64,000 bases of DNA, from NCBI RefSeq assembly GCF_003340565.1, contig NZ_QPLK01000020.1, positions 22,855 through 86,854 on the forward strand, in the 5' to 3' direction. Of the stretch, positions 1-8,952 are shown in pieces; position 1 is the first letter of the stretch; each line of letters begins with the position of its first letter. The DNA is from Rhodovulum sp. 12E13. Lineage in GTDB: Bacteria; Pseudomonadota; Alphaproteobacteria; Rhodobacterales; Rhodobacteraceae. The position numbers and the translations under genes were made by a program. A model generated the notes under the pieces. That model searched no databases. It was not told where the DNA came from and was given only the letters and a program-made list of their open reading frames with translations.

Positions 1-2633
1 ATGCCGGTCAGCCCCGCGATCAGGACACCCAGTCCGATGAAGGTGTGGTAGGGGATGCGCACGCGCTCCTGTGCCCAGGCGAAGCCCGACGCCATGTATT
101 GCATCAGCAGGGCGATGGCGACGACGAGCCCCGCGATGAAGCCGCCGCCGGGCTCGTTGTGCCCGCGAAGGAAGATGTAGCCCCCCACCGTCAGCGAGAT
201 GGGCATCATCAGGCGCGTCGCCACGACCATCATCATCGGGTGCCTGTCGGCCGCCCTCGGCGCCGCGGGCCGCCAGTTGGCGAGCCGGGCCGAGGCGCGC
301 CCGTCGAGCAGCGCCTCGACGAGGGCAAAGATCGCCAGCGCCGCGATCCCCAGCACGATGATCTCGCCGAACGTGTCGAAGCCGCGGAAGTCGACCAGGA
401 TCACGTTGACGACGTTGGTGCCGCCACCGCCCGGCTTGGCATTCTCGAGGTAATAGCCCGAGATCGTCTCGAAATCGCGGGTCATCAGCATCCACGACAG
501 CACGCCGACGCCGAGGCCCACGGCCGCGGCGATGGCGCCGTCGCGCAGCCGGCGCGGCAGCGGATCGGGCTCGGGGTCGGTCTGAGGCAGGAAGTTGAGG
601 GCGAGCAGCAGAAGGATGATCGAGACCACTTCGACCGAAACCTGCGTCATGGCGAGGTCGGGCGCCGAGAGGTGGACGAAGGCCAGAGACACGATCAGCC
701 CGACGATGCCGAGCAGCACCAGCACCAGCAGCCGCTGGCGGTAGAGAACGAGCATCGAGAGCGTCGCCGCGACCAGGAGCGCCCAGCCCACCGCGTCGAC
801 CGTCGTCACGGGCACGGGCGGGCGGCTCCCCGGCCCGTGATTGCCGATGGCGAACGCGCCCGCTCCGGCCGCGAGCGTGGCGATGGCGAAGATGGCGAGG
901 TAACGGGTGATCGCGCCGTCATGCGCCCTGTCGGTCGCCGCGGCCGCGGCGGCGGCCGCCTTCTCCATCCCCCAGTCGAAGGCATCCTTGGCGAAGAACG
1001 GCCCCCGCGCGGCCCAGCCCCGCGCTAGCGGGGCATGGAAGGCCAGCACGAGCAACCCGCCAAGCGCGGCGACGCCCGACATCATCAGCGCGGGCGTCAC
1101 CCCGTGCCAGAGCTTGAGCGTGTGATACTCGAAGGCGCCGTTCGTCGTCGCGTCGGCCGCCGCGGTCTGGAGCGCGCCGAGCGTGGCGTCCGAGAACAGG
1201 CCGGTCACGATCACGGCGACCGCCAGCAGGAGCGGCGCGGCATACATGCCGAAGGGCGGGTCGTGCGGCGTGTGGGGGTAGTCGTCGCGCACCGGCCCGA
1301 GAAAGACATGCGCGATGAAGCGCAGCGAATATGCGAACGAGAGCAGCGCGCCGACCGTCGCCGCGACGGGCAGCGCGAGATCCGATCCCGCCCAGGCGAA
1401 ATGCGTGGTCTCCTCGAGCATCAGCTCCTTCGAGATGAAGCCGTTGAACGGAATCATCCCCGCCATCGACAGCGCCGTGACGATGGCGATGGCCGCGGTG
1501 ATCGGCATCAGCGACAGAAGGCCCCCGAGCCGCTTGATGTCGCGGGTATGCGCCTCGTGGTCGACGATGCCCGCGGTCATGAACAGCGCCGCCTTGAACA
1601 TGACGTGCATCAGGATGTGCAGGATCGCCACGCCGGCGGCATCGGCCGTGCCGAAGCCGAGCAGCATCGTGATGAGCCCGAGATGCGAGACGGTGGAAAA
1701 GGCGAGCAGCGCCTTGAGATCGTCCTTGAACAGCGCGATGGCGGCCCCGATCACCATCGTCACGAGGCCCGTCGTGGCCACGAGGTAGAACCAGATCTCG
1801 GTGCCCGCGAGCACCGGCCAGAGCCGCGCCATCAGGAAGATGCCCGCCTTCACCATCGTCGCCGAGTGCAGGTAGGCCGACACGGGCGTGGGCGCGGCCA
1901 TCGCGTGCGGTAGCCAGAAGTGGAAGGGGAACTGCGCCGACTTGGTGAAGCATCCCACGAGGATGAGCAGCAGCGCCGGCACGTAGAGCGGCGACTCCCT
2001 CACCTGATCCCCCCGCGCCAGGATCTCGGTCAGCTCGGTGCTGCCGGCGGCCTGCGCGAGCAGGAGCATACCCCCGATCAGCGCCAGACCGCCTAGGCCG
2101 GTGACGGTGAGAGCCATGCGCGCGCCCTGCCGCCCCTCGGGCAGGTGCCGCCAGTAGCCGATCAGCAGGAACGACGAGAGCGACGTGAGCTCCCAGAACA
2201 CGAGCAGCAGCAGCACGTTCTCCGACAGCACGATGCCCAGCATCGCGCCCTGGAACAGCATCAGGTAGGTGTAGAACTGCCCCGCCTGGTCTGCGCGCGA
2301 GAGATACCAGCGCGCGTAGAGCTGGATGAGCAGGCCGACGCCGAGGATCATGATCCCGAACATCAGGCCCAGCCCGTCGAGCCTGAGCGCCGCCTCGAGC
2401 CCGATCTGCGGCATCCAGCCGATCCGCGCCTCGATCATCGTGCCGCCCATGACCGCCGGCGCCCGCGTGAGCAGCAGGATGAGCGCCGCGAGCGTCGCCG
2501 CGGCGGCCGAGGCGGCGCAGGCGGTGCGGCCGGCACGGATCATTAGCCCCGGGAACAGCGCGCCGATGAAGGGCAGCGCCGCGATCAGGGCGAGGGTCGG
2601 GTCGGTCTGCGACAAGGGCTGTGCAATCCCCAT
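1..2633 (-). CDS. mrpA: Mrp-type Na+/H+ antiporter fused subunit A/B (partial, runs off the left edge)
   Basis: This is an integral membrane subunit of the multisubunit Mrp (Mnh/Pha) cation/proton antiporter, which is related to complex I antiporter subunits. Reading leftward from an ATG at 2633, the frame stays open to position 1 and gives at least 877 residues. The NuoL/MnhA-like proton-channel core carries FPFHFWLPHAMAAPTPVSAY near residues 235-255, with many hydrophobic helices. The MbhE-like stretch NVILVDFRGFDTFGEI follows late in the protein. After it comes an MnhB-type segment, RGHNEPGGGFIAGL, near residue 815, so subunits A and B are fused as in the PhaAB type. The C-terminus and the remaining mrp genes would lie beyond the window. 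Family and fusion follow directly from motifs in one continuous frame. Ion specificity cannot be read from this sequence. Confidence 0.93.
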   Translation of the reverse strand, partial: MGIAQPLSQTDPTLALIAALPFIGALFPGLMIRAGRTACAASAAAATLAALILLLTRAPAVMGGTMIEARIGWMPQIGLEAALRLDGLGLMFGIMILGVGLLIQLYARWYLSRADQAGQFYTYLMLFQGAMLGIVLSENVLLLLVFWELTSLSSFLLIGYWRHLPEGRQGARMALTVTGLGGLALIGGMLLLAQAAGSTELTEILARGDQVRESPLYVPALLLILVGCFTKSAQFPFHFWLPHAMAAPTPVSAYLHSATMVKAGIFLMARLWPVLAGTEIWFYLVATTGLVTMVIGAAIALFKDDLKALLAFSTVSHLGLITMLLGFGTADAAGVAILHILMHVMFKAALFMTAGIVDHEAHTRDIKRLGGLLSLMPITAAIAIVTALSMAGMIPFNGFISKELMLEETTHFAWAGSDLALPVAATVGALLSFAYSLRFIAHVFLGPVRDDYPHTPHDPPFGMYAAPLLLAVAVIVTGLFSDATLGALQTAAADATTNGAFEYHTLKLWHGVTPALMMSGVAALGGLLVLAFHAPLARGWAARGPFFAKDAFDWGMEKAAAAAAAATDRAHDGAITRYLAIFAIATLAAGAGAFAIGNHGPGSRPPVPVTTVDAVGWALLVAATLSMLVLYRQRLLVLVLLGIVGLIVSLAFVHLSAPDLAMTQVSVEVVSIILLLLALNFLPQTDPEPDPLPRRLRDGAIAAAVGLGVGVLSWMLMTRDFETISGYYLENAKPGGGGTNVVNVILVDFRGFDTFGEIIVLGIAALAIFALVEALLDGRASARLANWRPAAPRAADRHPMMMVVATRLMMPISLTVGGYIFLRGHNEPGGGFIAGLVVAIALLMQYMASGFAWAQERVRIPYHTFIGLGVLIAGLTG

Positions 2634-2877
2634 TGTGCCTGGGCCTGGCGGCGGCCCCTGCCCACCCAGTGTCTATGGGCTGGCAACCGGGAAGCAAAGC
2701 GCCCCCGCCGCGAAAAGTGCGCCGCGCGCCGCCACGCCCTCCGGGGACATGCCGTGCGCGCGAGGCGGCGGGCCCGCCTTAACGGATGATTCGGAGACGG
2801 CAACTAGAACGGGGCCGTCCAGTCCGGCCGCGGGGAGTGTCGCGCGGTCGGCCGTCAACGCCGTCTCAGGAGGTGCC

Positions 2878-3450
2878 ATGAAACCGCTCGCCCTCGCCGC
2901 CGCCACCGCCGCGTTTCTCGCCGGTGCAGCGCAGGCCAACGACTACGCCCCGGCCATGCAGGCCTTCCTCGACGCCCAGGTGCGCTCCTGGGCCCAGGAC
3001 CCGGTGCTCGTCTCGGCAATCGCCGCGCAGAACGCCCGCACGGGCGGGCTCGCCCAGTCCGAGATCGACGCGCTCGACCAGGCGTGGCAGTCCGAGGTGG
3101 GCAGCGGCGCCACCCCCACGATAGACCCGGTGATGCAGAACGCGGCGGCCGACTTCCTGCGCGCCCGCGTGTCCGAATCGGGCGGAATGATCACCGAGGT
3201 CTTCGCCTTCGACGCGCGCGGCCTCAACGTCGCCGCCTCCGACGTGACATCCGACTACTGGCAGGGCGACGAGGAGAAATACTCCGAGACCTATCCCGTC
3301 GGCGCCGACGCCGTGCATTTCGGCGAGGTGGAATTCGACGACAGCACGCAGACCTTCCAGGGCCAGATCTCGCTGACGATCACCGACCCCGCGACGGGCG
3401 AGGCGATCGGCGCGATGACCGTCGGGGTCAACGCCGAGGCGCTGATGTAA
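2878..3450 (+). CDS. small exported Cache/PDC-like sensor protein
   Basis: This 190-residue protein has an N-terminal Sec signal peptide (MKPLALAAATAAFLAGAAQA) with likely cleavage after AQA. The start at 2878 is fixed by an AGGAGG ribosome site at 2868-2873, four bases upstream. The frame is open further 5', but that part would read through the divergent antiporter gene. The mature part ends with a segment resembling a PDC/Cache sensor fold (SDYWQGDEEKYSETYPVG, then AIGAMTVGVNAEAL). There is no membrane anchor or output domain, so it is probably a free periplasmic protein. It lies 105 bp upstream of a chemoreceptor on the same strand, which suggests the two work together. The Cache-like assignment is by resemblance and the ligand is unknown. 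Confidence 0.8.
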   Translation: MKPLALAAATAAFLAGAAQANDYAPAMQAFLDAQVRSWAQDPVLVSAIAAQNARTGGLAQSEIDALDQAWQSEVGSGATPTIDPVMQNAAADFLRARVSESGGMITEVFAFDARGLNVAASDVTSDYWQGDEEKYSETYPVGADAVHFGEVEFDDSTQTFQGQISLTITDPATGEAIGAMTVGVNAEALM

Positions 3451-3555
3451 TCCGGCCACGGCCGGGCATGCCCGGCCCGCCCAAGGGCACGCGCATCGCC
3501 CGATCGCGCGTGCGCGCGCCCCGACCGTTCCGTTCCCGTCCCGAAAGGTGTCGAG

Positions 3556-6156
3556 ATGTCCGCCCCGTCCACGCCCCGGCTTCGCCGGTCCGTCTTCCTC
3601 GTCAGCGCCGCGGTCGTCGTCGCCTGCATTCTCGCGGTCGGCGCCACGCTCACGGTCATGTCGGGCGCCACCAAGCGCGCCTCCGTGATCGAGACGGTCG
3701 AGACCCGGGCGCTTGAAGTCACGCGCCTCATCGCCACCCAGAGCGGCGGCGCGCTGCAGTTCGACAAGCCGGAGGCGCTGGCGGATCTGCTCGCCAGTTC
3801 CATCGCCGCCTCCGACGGCCAGGCGCTCGCGGGCCTCGGCCACTCTCTCGCGAACGGCCCCGCCGCCGAGAGCGGCGCAGTGTCGCCCGCCCTGCGCGAG
3901 CTGGCCCGAAGCGCGGCCGAGGCGGGCGAGGTGGCGATTTCGGACGACCGGCTGTCGGTCGCCGTCCCCGCGCTCTTCGGGCAGAACGACTCGGTCGCGG
4001 GCGCCGTGGCGATGGAATGGTCGACCGCCGCACCGCTCGCGGCGGCGCGCGGCCAGATGCTGGCGCAGCTCACGGCGGCGGGCGCCGTCACCATACTGGC
4101 CACGCTCGCCGCGATGCTCTTCCTGCGCCGCCACGTCTCGCGCCCGCTCGTGGCGCTCGCCGGCGCGATGGAGCGCGTGGCGGGCGGCGACTACGATGGC
4201 GACCTGCCGGCTCAGCGGCGGGGAGACGAGATCGGGGCGATCGCCGCGCGCCTCGCCGAATTCCGCGAGGGACTGGCCGCCGCCGAGCAACAGAAGCGCG
4301 ACAACGCCTTCCGCTCCGCCGCCTTCGAGGCGTCGTCGGCGGCGATGATGATGATCGACGAAGACCTGACCATCCGCTACGTCAACGCCCAGGTCGACAA
4401 GCTCTTCACCGAGCATGCCGAGGGCTTCGCCCGGATCATCGAGGGGTTCGACCCCGACGACGTTGTCGGACGGCACATCTCGGCCTTCCACAAGGGCTCC
4501 GCCCATATCGAGGCCATCCTCAACGACCCGTCGCGCCTGCCCTTCGAGGAGGATATCGCGCTCGGCAACAACCGCATCGCGCTGAAGGTCAGCTCGGTCG
4601 CCGACGAGACGGGCGCCCACATCGGCAGCGTCGTCGAGTGGACCGACGTGACCCAGCGTCGCAAGACCTATGCGCTGAACGACGCGATCGAGAACAACCA
4701 GATCAAGGCCGAGTTCGACCCCGATGGCCTACTGCTGGCAGCCAACGCGCACTTCCGCGCAGCCTACGGCGGCGAGCCCCCCGTTGGCGAAGGCCGGCTG
4801 GACAAGCTCTTCGACCTGCCGGCGAACGCCATGGACGAGCTGCGCGGCGGCCGGTCGGTTTTCGCCCGGGTCGGCCTGCACCGCGCCGATGGCAGCGCCG
4901 CGATCGTCGATGGCAGCTTCGCGCCGATCATGGATCGCAAGCACCGGCTCATGGGCATCTACGCGATGGGCCAGGACGTGACGGAGGTCGAGCGCGCCCG
5001 CGAAGAGGCGACGGCCCAGCGCGAGGCGCTCGAGCAGCGCCAGAGCCGCGTCGTCGACAGCCTCTCCGTGGCACTGCGCAAGGTCAGCGAGGGCGACCTG
5101 ACCGCCCGTATCGAGACCGCCTTCGCCGCCGATTACGAGGGGCTGCGCGCCGACTTCAATTCGGCGATCGACAGCCTGTGCAGCCTCGTGGGGTCGGTCT
5201 CCGAGATGGCGGCGAACGTGCGCAAGGAGGCAGCCGAGATCTCGTCGTCGGCCGATTCGCTCTCTCAGCGCACCGAGCGCACCGCCGCCACGCTGGAAGA
5301 GACCGCTGCCGCGCTCGAACAGCTGACCTCCTCGGTCAGTTCCGCCGCCGAGGGGGCCCAGCGCGCCAACGACGTGGTGTCGGATGCACGCGGTCACGCC
5401 GTGCAGAGCGGCGAGGTGGTGCGCGAGGCGGTCGCGGCGATGTCGGCCATCGAGGACTCGGCCGGCAAGATCGCGAAGATCATCGACGTGATCGAGGACA
5501 TCGCCTTCCAGACCAACCTGCTCGCGCTGAACGCCGGCGTCGAGGCCGCGCGGGCCGGCGAGGCCGGGCGCGGCTTCGCCGTTGTCGCCTCGGAGGTGCG
5601 CGCGCTCGCCCAGCGCTCGTCGGATGCCGCGCGCGAGATCAACGAGCTGATCACCTCGAGCGGCACGCAGGTCCAGCGCGGGGTAGACCTGGTGAACCGT
5701 GCCGGCACGGCGCTCGAGCAGATCGTGAGCTCGGTCACCGAGATCTCCGACCTCGTGGCGGGCATCGCGTCGTCGTCGCGCGAGCAATCGACCGGGGTCT
5801 CCGAGATCAACACGGCCGTGAACCAGCTCGATCAGTCGACCCAGCAGAACGCCGCGATGTTCGAGGAGACGACCGCCGCGAGCCATTCACTCACCCAGCT
5901 TGCCGAAAGCCTCAACGGAACCGTCGCACGATTCTCGACCGGGGTCGGCTCTGCCGCGCCGCAAACGCCCCGACCACCGGCCGCGCCGGCCCCCGCAAAG
6001 GACCATGCCCCCGTCGCACCGCACGCTGCCGCAGAGACCGCCCGCCCGTCCGCGGTGCGCAGCGGCAGAGCGGCCGGCGCAGCGGCCGCATCCACCGCCG
6101 TCGCCGAGGCCGCCCCCGAAGAGCCGGGGCTCGATGATGGATGGGAGGAGTTCTGA
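3556..6156 (+). CDS. methyl-accepting chemotaxis protein with HAMP and two PAS domains
   Basis: This 866-residue inner-membrane chemoreceptor relays ligand or redox signals to a CheA/CheW array. It has a membrane helix near residues 12-34, a periplasmic domain of about 140 residues, and a second helix near 172-190. A HAMP linker and two PAS-like domains follow (around 255-370 and 375-480), then a second HAMP-like stretch and the signalling coiled coil. The hairpin tip ([20 protein letters not shown]) starts near residue 651. After a Pro/Ala-rich tether the protein ends in GWEEF, which fits the aromatic-xx-aromatic pentapeptide that docks CheR/CheB. AAAGG precedes the ATG. The second PAS could bind a cofactor, but no diagnostic residue was identified. 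No other che genes lie in the window. Confidence 0.95.
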   Translation: MSAPSTPRLRRSVFLVSAAVVVACILAVGATLTVMSGATKRASVIETVETRALEVTRLIATQSGGALQFDKPEALADLLASSIAASDGQALAGLGHSLANGPAAESGAVSPALRELARSAAEAGEVAISDDRLSVAVPALFGQNDSVAGAVAMEWSTAAPLAAARGQMLAQLTAAGAVTILATLAAMLFLRRHVSRPLVALAGAMERVAGGDYDGDLPAQRRGDEIGAIAARLAEFREGLAAAEQQKRDNAFRSAAFEASSAAMMMIDEDLTIRYVNAQVDKLFTEHAEGFARIIEGFDPDDVVGRHISAFHKGSAHIEAILNDPSRLPFEEDIALGNNRIALKVSSVADETGAHIGSVVEWTDVTQRRKTYALNDAIENNQIKAEFDPDGLLLAANAHFRAAYGGEPPVGEGRLDKLFDLPANAMDELRGGRSVFARVGLHRADGSAAIVDGSFAPIMDRKHRLMGIYAMGQDVTEVERAREEATAQREALEQRQSRVVDSLSVALRKVSEGDLTARIETAFAADYEGLRADFNSAIDSLCSLVGSVSEMAANVRKEAAEISSSADSLSQRTERTAATLEETAAALEQLTSSVSSAAEGAQRANDVVSDARGHAVQSGEVVREAVAAMSAIEDSAGKIAKIIDVIEDIAFQTNLLALNAGVEAARAGEAGRGFAVVASEVRALAQRSSDAAREINELITSSGTQVQRGVDLVNRAGTALEQIVSSVTEISDLVAGIASSSREQSTGVSEINTAVNQLDQSTQQNAAMFEETTAASHSLTQLAESLNGTVARFSTGVGSAAPQTPRPPAAPAPAKDHAPVAPHAAAETARPSAVRSGRAAGAAAASTAVAEAAPEEPGLDDGWEEF

Positions 6157-6225
6157 CGGCCTGTCCCCAGCCGTGGCGCCAGCCGGTTCGAGCTGTCCGC
6201 CCATATGCCGGGTCAAGCGCCGTCC

Positions 6226-6260
6226 CGACTTAGGGGGCGAACCGACTTAGGGGGGCGAAC
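6226..6260. repeat. two-copy tandem direct repeat
   Basis: The unit CGACTTAGGGGGCGAAC (6226-6242) is followed at once by a second copy (6243-6260) that differs only by one extra G in the G run. It lies between the 3' end of the chemoreceptor gene and the 3' end of the convergent M48 protease gene. The one-base difference in a homopolymer suggests slippage after duplication. No hairpin or other function is apparent. Confidence 0.75.
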
Positions 6261-6327
6261 CTACAATGCGCGCGCCTCGGACAGGGCCTGCTCGGCATGG
6301 ACGAGACCGGGCGGCAGGCGACATCGA

Positions 6328-7026
6328 TCAGCTCGGCAGGCGCGGAACCTGCCACCGTGCTTCGAGCGCCTCGATCGCGCGGATCCGGTCGGCGGTCTTG
6401 GGGTGGCTCATCAGCCAGGCCGGCATGCCGCCGCTCCCGCCACCGGCCAGCGACTCGAGCTTGGCGAAGAGGCTCTTTTGCGGTGCCGTGCCTATGCCGG
6501 CCTTGACCAGCAGCGCCGAGGCGTAGGCATCGGCCTCGTATTCGTCCTGCCGGGAGAGGCGTGCGGCCAGGAGGGAGGCGAGTGCGCCCGCGATCCAGGC
6601 CCCGAGCCCGGGAAGGACGCGGTTGAGAACGGTGGCAAGCACGAGACGGATCGCATTCTGCCCCGAGAAGTCGATCATCCGCCGCCGGGCATGGCCAAGC
6701 GCGACGTGGCCCAACTCGTGCGCGATCACGCTCGCCAGTTCCTCGGCCGACACATCGCCCGACCTGTAGCGGTCGTGGAAGCCGCGTGTGATGAAGATCC
6801 GCCCGTCGGGCGCGGCGAGCCCGTTGACCGGCGCCACCTCGTAGATATGCACGCGGATCCGCTCGAGACCCAGCGCGTCGGCCATCCGATCGGTCAGCCG
6901 CCGCAGGCTGGCATCGGCCAGCTCGGTGGAGCGCGCGTCGAGCTCGCGCTTCGTCCGCCAGACGGAAAAGCGATACATCACCAACCCGTAGGCCAGCATC
7001 ATCAGGAGCGGCGTGAGCTTCAGCAT
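6328..7026 (-). CDS. M48-family membrane-anchored zinc metalloprotease
   Basis: This 232-residue HtpX/Ste24-like peptidase carries the zinc-binding and catalytic motif HELGH (in ASVIAHELGHVALGHARRRM), with a downstream acidic ligand probably in DEYEADAYA. A single N-terminal hydrophobic helix (LTPLLMMLAYGLVMY) would anchor it in the inner membrane. The start at 7026 (MLKLTPLL) puts that helix at the N-terminus. An upstream in-frame start at 7110 would add 28 atypical residues. The protein is shorter than HtpX (about 290 residues), so it is a generic M48 protease rather than confirmed HtpX. It probably helps quality control of envelope proteins, which is family knowledge. It converges on the chemoreceptor gene. 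Confidence 0.88.
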   Translation of the reverse strand: MLKLTPLLMMLAYGLVMYRFSVWRTKRELDARSTELADASLRRLTDRMADALGLERIRVHIYEVAPVNGLAAPDGRIFITRGFHDRYRSGDVSAEELASVIAHELGHVALGHARRRMIDFSGQNAIRLVLATVLNRVLPGLGAWIAGALASLLAARLSRQDEYEADAYASALLVKAGIGTAPQKSLFAKLESLAGGGSGGMPAWLMSHPKTADRIRAIEALEARWQVPRLPS

Positions 7027-7178
7027 ACCCTGGATATGGGCGAGGCACGCCGCTTGGGCAAGCGACCGTCGTCGGCAAAGCGCGAAGGGTGCAGCGCATG
7101 GCGCGGCCATCGGTCAACCGGGCGATCAGATCGCCGGTCGCCGGGCCTGCTCGAGCGGACGGACAGACCGCTGCCGCG

Positions 7179-8237
7179 TCAGCCCGGTTTGCCGGGCGCG
7201 ATGCTGTAGCGACCGCGCCCGTCGCGCTTGGAGGCATACAGGGCCCGGTCGGCGTCGGCCAGCAGTGTCTCGGCCTCGGGCCTGTCGTAGAGCGCGCTCG
7301 CCGCGATGCCGAGGCTGACCGAGACGGGGATCTCGGCCCCGTCGTGGCGGATCGGCCTGTCGAACCGCGCGAGGATCCGCTCGGCGAGATCAGACAGGCG
7401 GGCGGTATGCGTCATGCCATGGAGGACGACCACGAATTCGTCCCCGCCGATCCGCGCGACCATGTCACGCGCGCGCGTCGCGTCCTTCAGCACGCGGGCG
7501 ACCTCGCGCAGCACGGCGTCGCCGGCCGGGTGGCCATGGGTATCGTTGATCGCCTTGAAGTCGTCGAGATCGACATGGATCAGCCCGAAGGGCGTGCCCT
7601 GCCCCAAGAGCCGGATCAGCATGTGATCCATCGCGCGGCGGTTCTTGGCGCCCGTCAGCTTGTCGGTCGCGGCCTCCTGCTCCGCGGCCAGGCGGGCCGA
7701 TTGCAGGCGACCATTCAGCTTCTTCGACTCCTCCAGCGCGGCGCGCTGCGCCTCGACGAGGAACAGCATCTCCACCGTCAGGTCGGTCGCGCCGAAATCG
7801 GCCGAGGTGAGCCGGAAGCGGCGCACCGCCTCGACCACCGAGATTCCGAAGGACAGGTCGATCAGCATCGCCCGACCGCAGGACAGCGGCACCGCCTGCC
7901 CCTTGAGGGCCGTGCGATCGCGATCGCGCAGGTGCAGCCGCAGGGGGCTTTCCGTCAGGCGCGCGAGATCGGCGACGCTATCGGCCTCGCGCGGGCGTCG
8001 CACGTCGAAATGCGCCTGGAAAGGCGCACCGACCAGCTCGATCTCGGGCCGCAGCTTGTGCAGGGTCGGCCCGGCATGGAGGATCGTGCCCTCCATGGTC
8101 ACGATCAGGTGAAGCGGCATCAGCCGGTCGAGCGCGGCGCGGTCGATGCCGAGCGCGGCGGCGCAGCCACCCCGGCACTCCGACGCGGCGCAGCGCGCCC
8201 CGGGCGCGCGCAGGGGCGAGGGCGTGTGCAGGGTCAC
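7179..8237 (-). CDS. HNOBA-GGDEF diguanylate cyclase
   Basis: The N-terminal half of this 352-residue protein resembles HNOBA, the heme-NO-binding-associated domain: LHLIVTMEGTILHAGPTLHK near residue 42, a conserved core, and a linker helix after LTVEMLFLVEAQ. The C-terminal half is a GGDEF domain with intact active site ARIGGDEFVVVL. An inhibitory-site RxxD (RARD) lies five residues before GGDEF, so product inhibition by c-di-GMP is expected. The start is GTG at 8237. It overlaps the TGA of the upstream H-NOX-like gene by four bases (GTGA), implying translational coupling. The neighbour is the likely sensor for this cyclase, as H-NOX/HNOBA partners are elsewhere. No transmembrane segment is seen, so it is probably cytoplasmic. 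Confidence 0.9.
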   Translation of the reverse strand: MTLHTPSPLRAPGARCAASECRGGCAAALGIDRAALDRLMPLHLIVTMEGTILHAGPTLHKLRPEIELVGAPFQAHFDVRRPREADSVADLARLTESPLRLHLRDRDRTALKGQAVPLSCGRAMLIDLSFGISVVEAVRRFRLTSADFGATDLTVEMLFLVEAQRAALEESKKLNGRLQSARLAAEQEAATDKLTGAKNRRAMDHMLIRLLGQGTPFGLIHVDLDDFKAINDTHGHPAGDAVLREVARVLKDATRARDMVARIGGDEFVVVLHGMTHTARLSDLAERILARFDRPIRHDGAEIPVSVSLGIAASALYDRPEAETLLADADRALYASKRDGRGRYSIAPGKPG

Positions 8238-8887
8238 GGTGTCCCTCCCTCTTGGCGCGTGCGTGCGGAAGCCTTGCCGGCAGCCGGTGCGACACCCTCT
8301 TGCGCGACGCCCTCGGCGAGCGAAAAGGCGCGACCCTCGGCGTAGGCGCTGTCGAGCAGCGCGATCTCGATCACCGCAACCGAGCTCGCCCCCGGCGCCA
8401 TGTCCATCATCACCAGCGCGCCGTAATCGTCGGCCATGGCGCGCAGGAGGCCCAGCATCACGTATCCCCAGCCGCGCTGGGTGGACAGCACGAAGAGGCG
8501 GAACCGGCCTCCCTGCTCTTCCCGCAGTTCGAGCTCGGGCAGATCGAGATCGGGCATGGCCAGCCGCGACCGGCTGGGCAGATCGTCGAGCGAGTGGAGG
8601 AAATCGGCGAAGCTCTCGCCCGAGAAGCGCAACAGGCGGCGCACGCCGCGTGTCGTCTCGTGGCTGACGAGGTAGGTGCCGAGATCCTCGAGCACCGCCG
8701 CCTCTGGCTTGTCGAGATGCGTGGCGACCATCGCCAGCAGCGTGTCGGTCACCGAATCGTCGTACGCGAGCATGGGCTCAAACCCCTCTGGCCCGATGCC
8801 GGCCGCACGGGCGACGGCGCGCCACCGCTCCTCGCCATAGGTGTCGCGCATGAAGAGCTGGATCGACCGATTGATCAGTCCGTGCAT
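8234..8887 (-). CDS. H-NOX-like (HNOB) sensor protein lacking the proximal heme histidine
   Basis: This 217-residue protein matches the H-NOX/HNOB fold from its first residue (MHGLINRSIQLFMRDTYG, LEDLGTYLVSHETTRGVRRL, SGESFADFLHSLDDL). Canonical H-NOX proteins bind heme through a histidine just after this last segment (LxNLH) and hold its propionates with a YxSxR motif. Here the aligned positions are Pro104 (DDLPSRSRL) and L134-S-T136-Q-R138 (LSTQR). Only the Arg of YxSxR survives, and the axial His is missing. Spacing to the following PDL is unchanged, so this is substitution rather than a gap. The C-terminal tail is Ala/Gly-rich. The gene overlaps the HNOBA-GGDEF gene, its likely output partner. 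Heme binding is therefore doubtful and the ligand is unknown. Confidence 0.88.
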   Translation of the reverse strand: MHGLINRSIQLFMRDTYGEERWRAVARAAGIGPEGFEPMLAYDDSVTDTLLAMVATHLDKPEAAVLEDLGTYLVSHETTRGVRRLLRFSGESFADFLHSLDDLPSRSRLAMPDLDLPELELREEQGGRFRLFVLSTQRGWGYVMLGLLRAMADDYGALVMMDMAPGASSVAVIEIALLDSAYAEGRAFSLAEGVAQEGVAPAAGKASARTRQEGGTP

Positions 8888-8952
8888 CGCCTCTGGCCCC
8901 TGCCGTTCGAGGCGGAACGCTAGGACAGAGGGCTTAACAAAGGCCCAACGCC

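Noticed and set aside
919..2697. 592-codon minus-strand open frame over the antiporter gene
   Set aside because: It lies in a different frame from the MrpAB protein, has no recognisable domains and the Arg/His/Ala-rich composition expected of shadow frames in GC-rich DNA.
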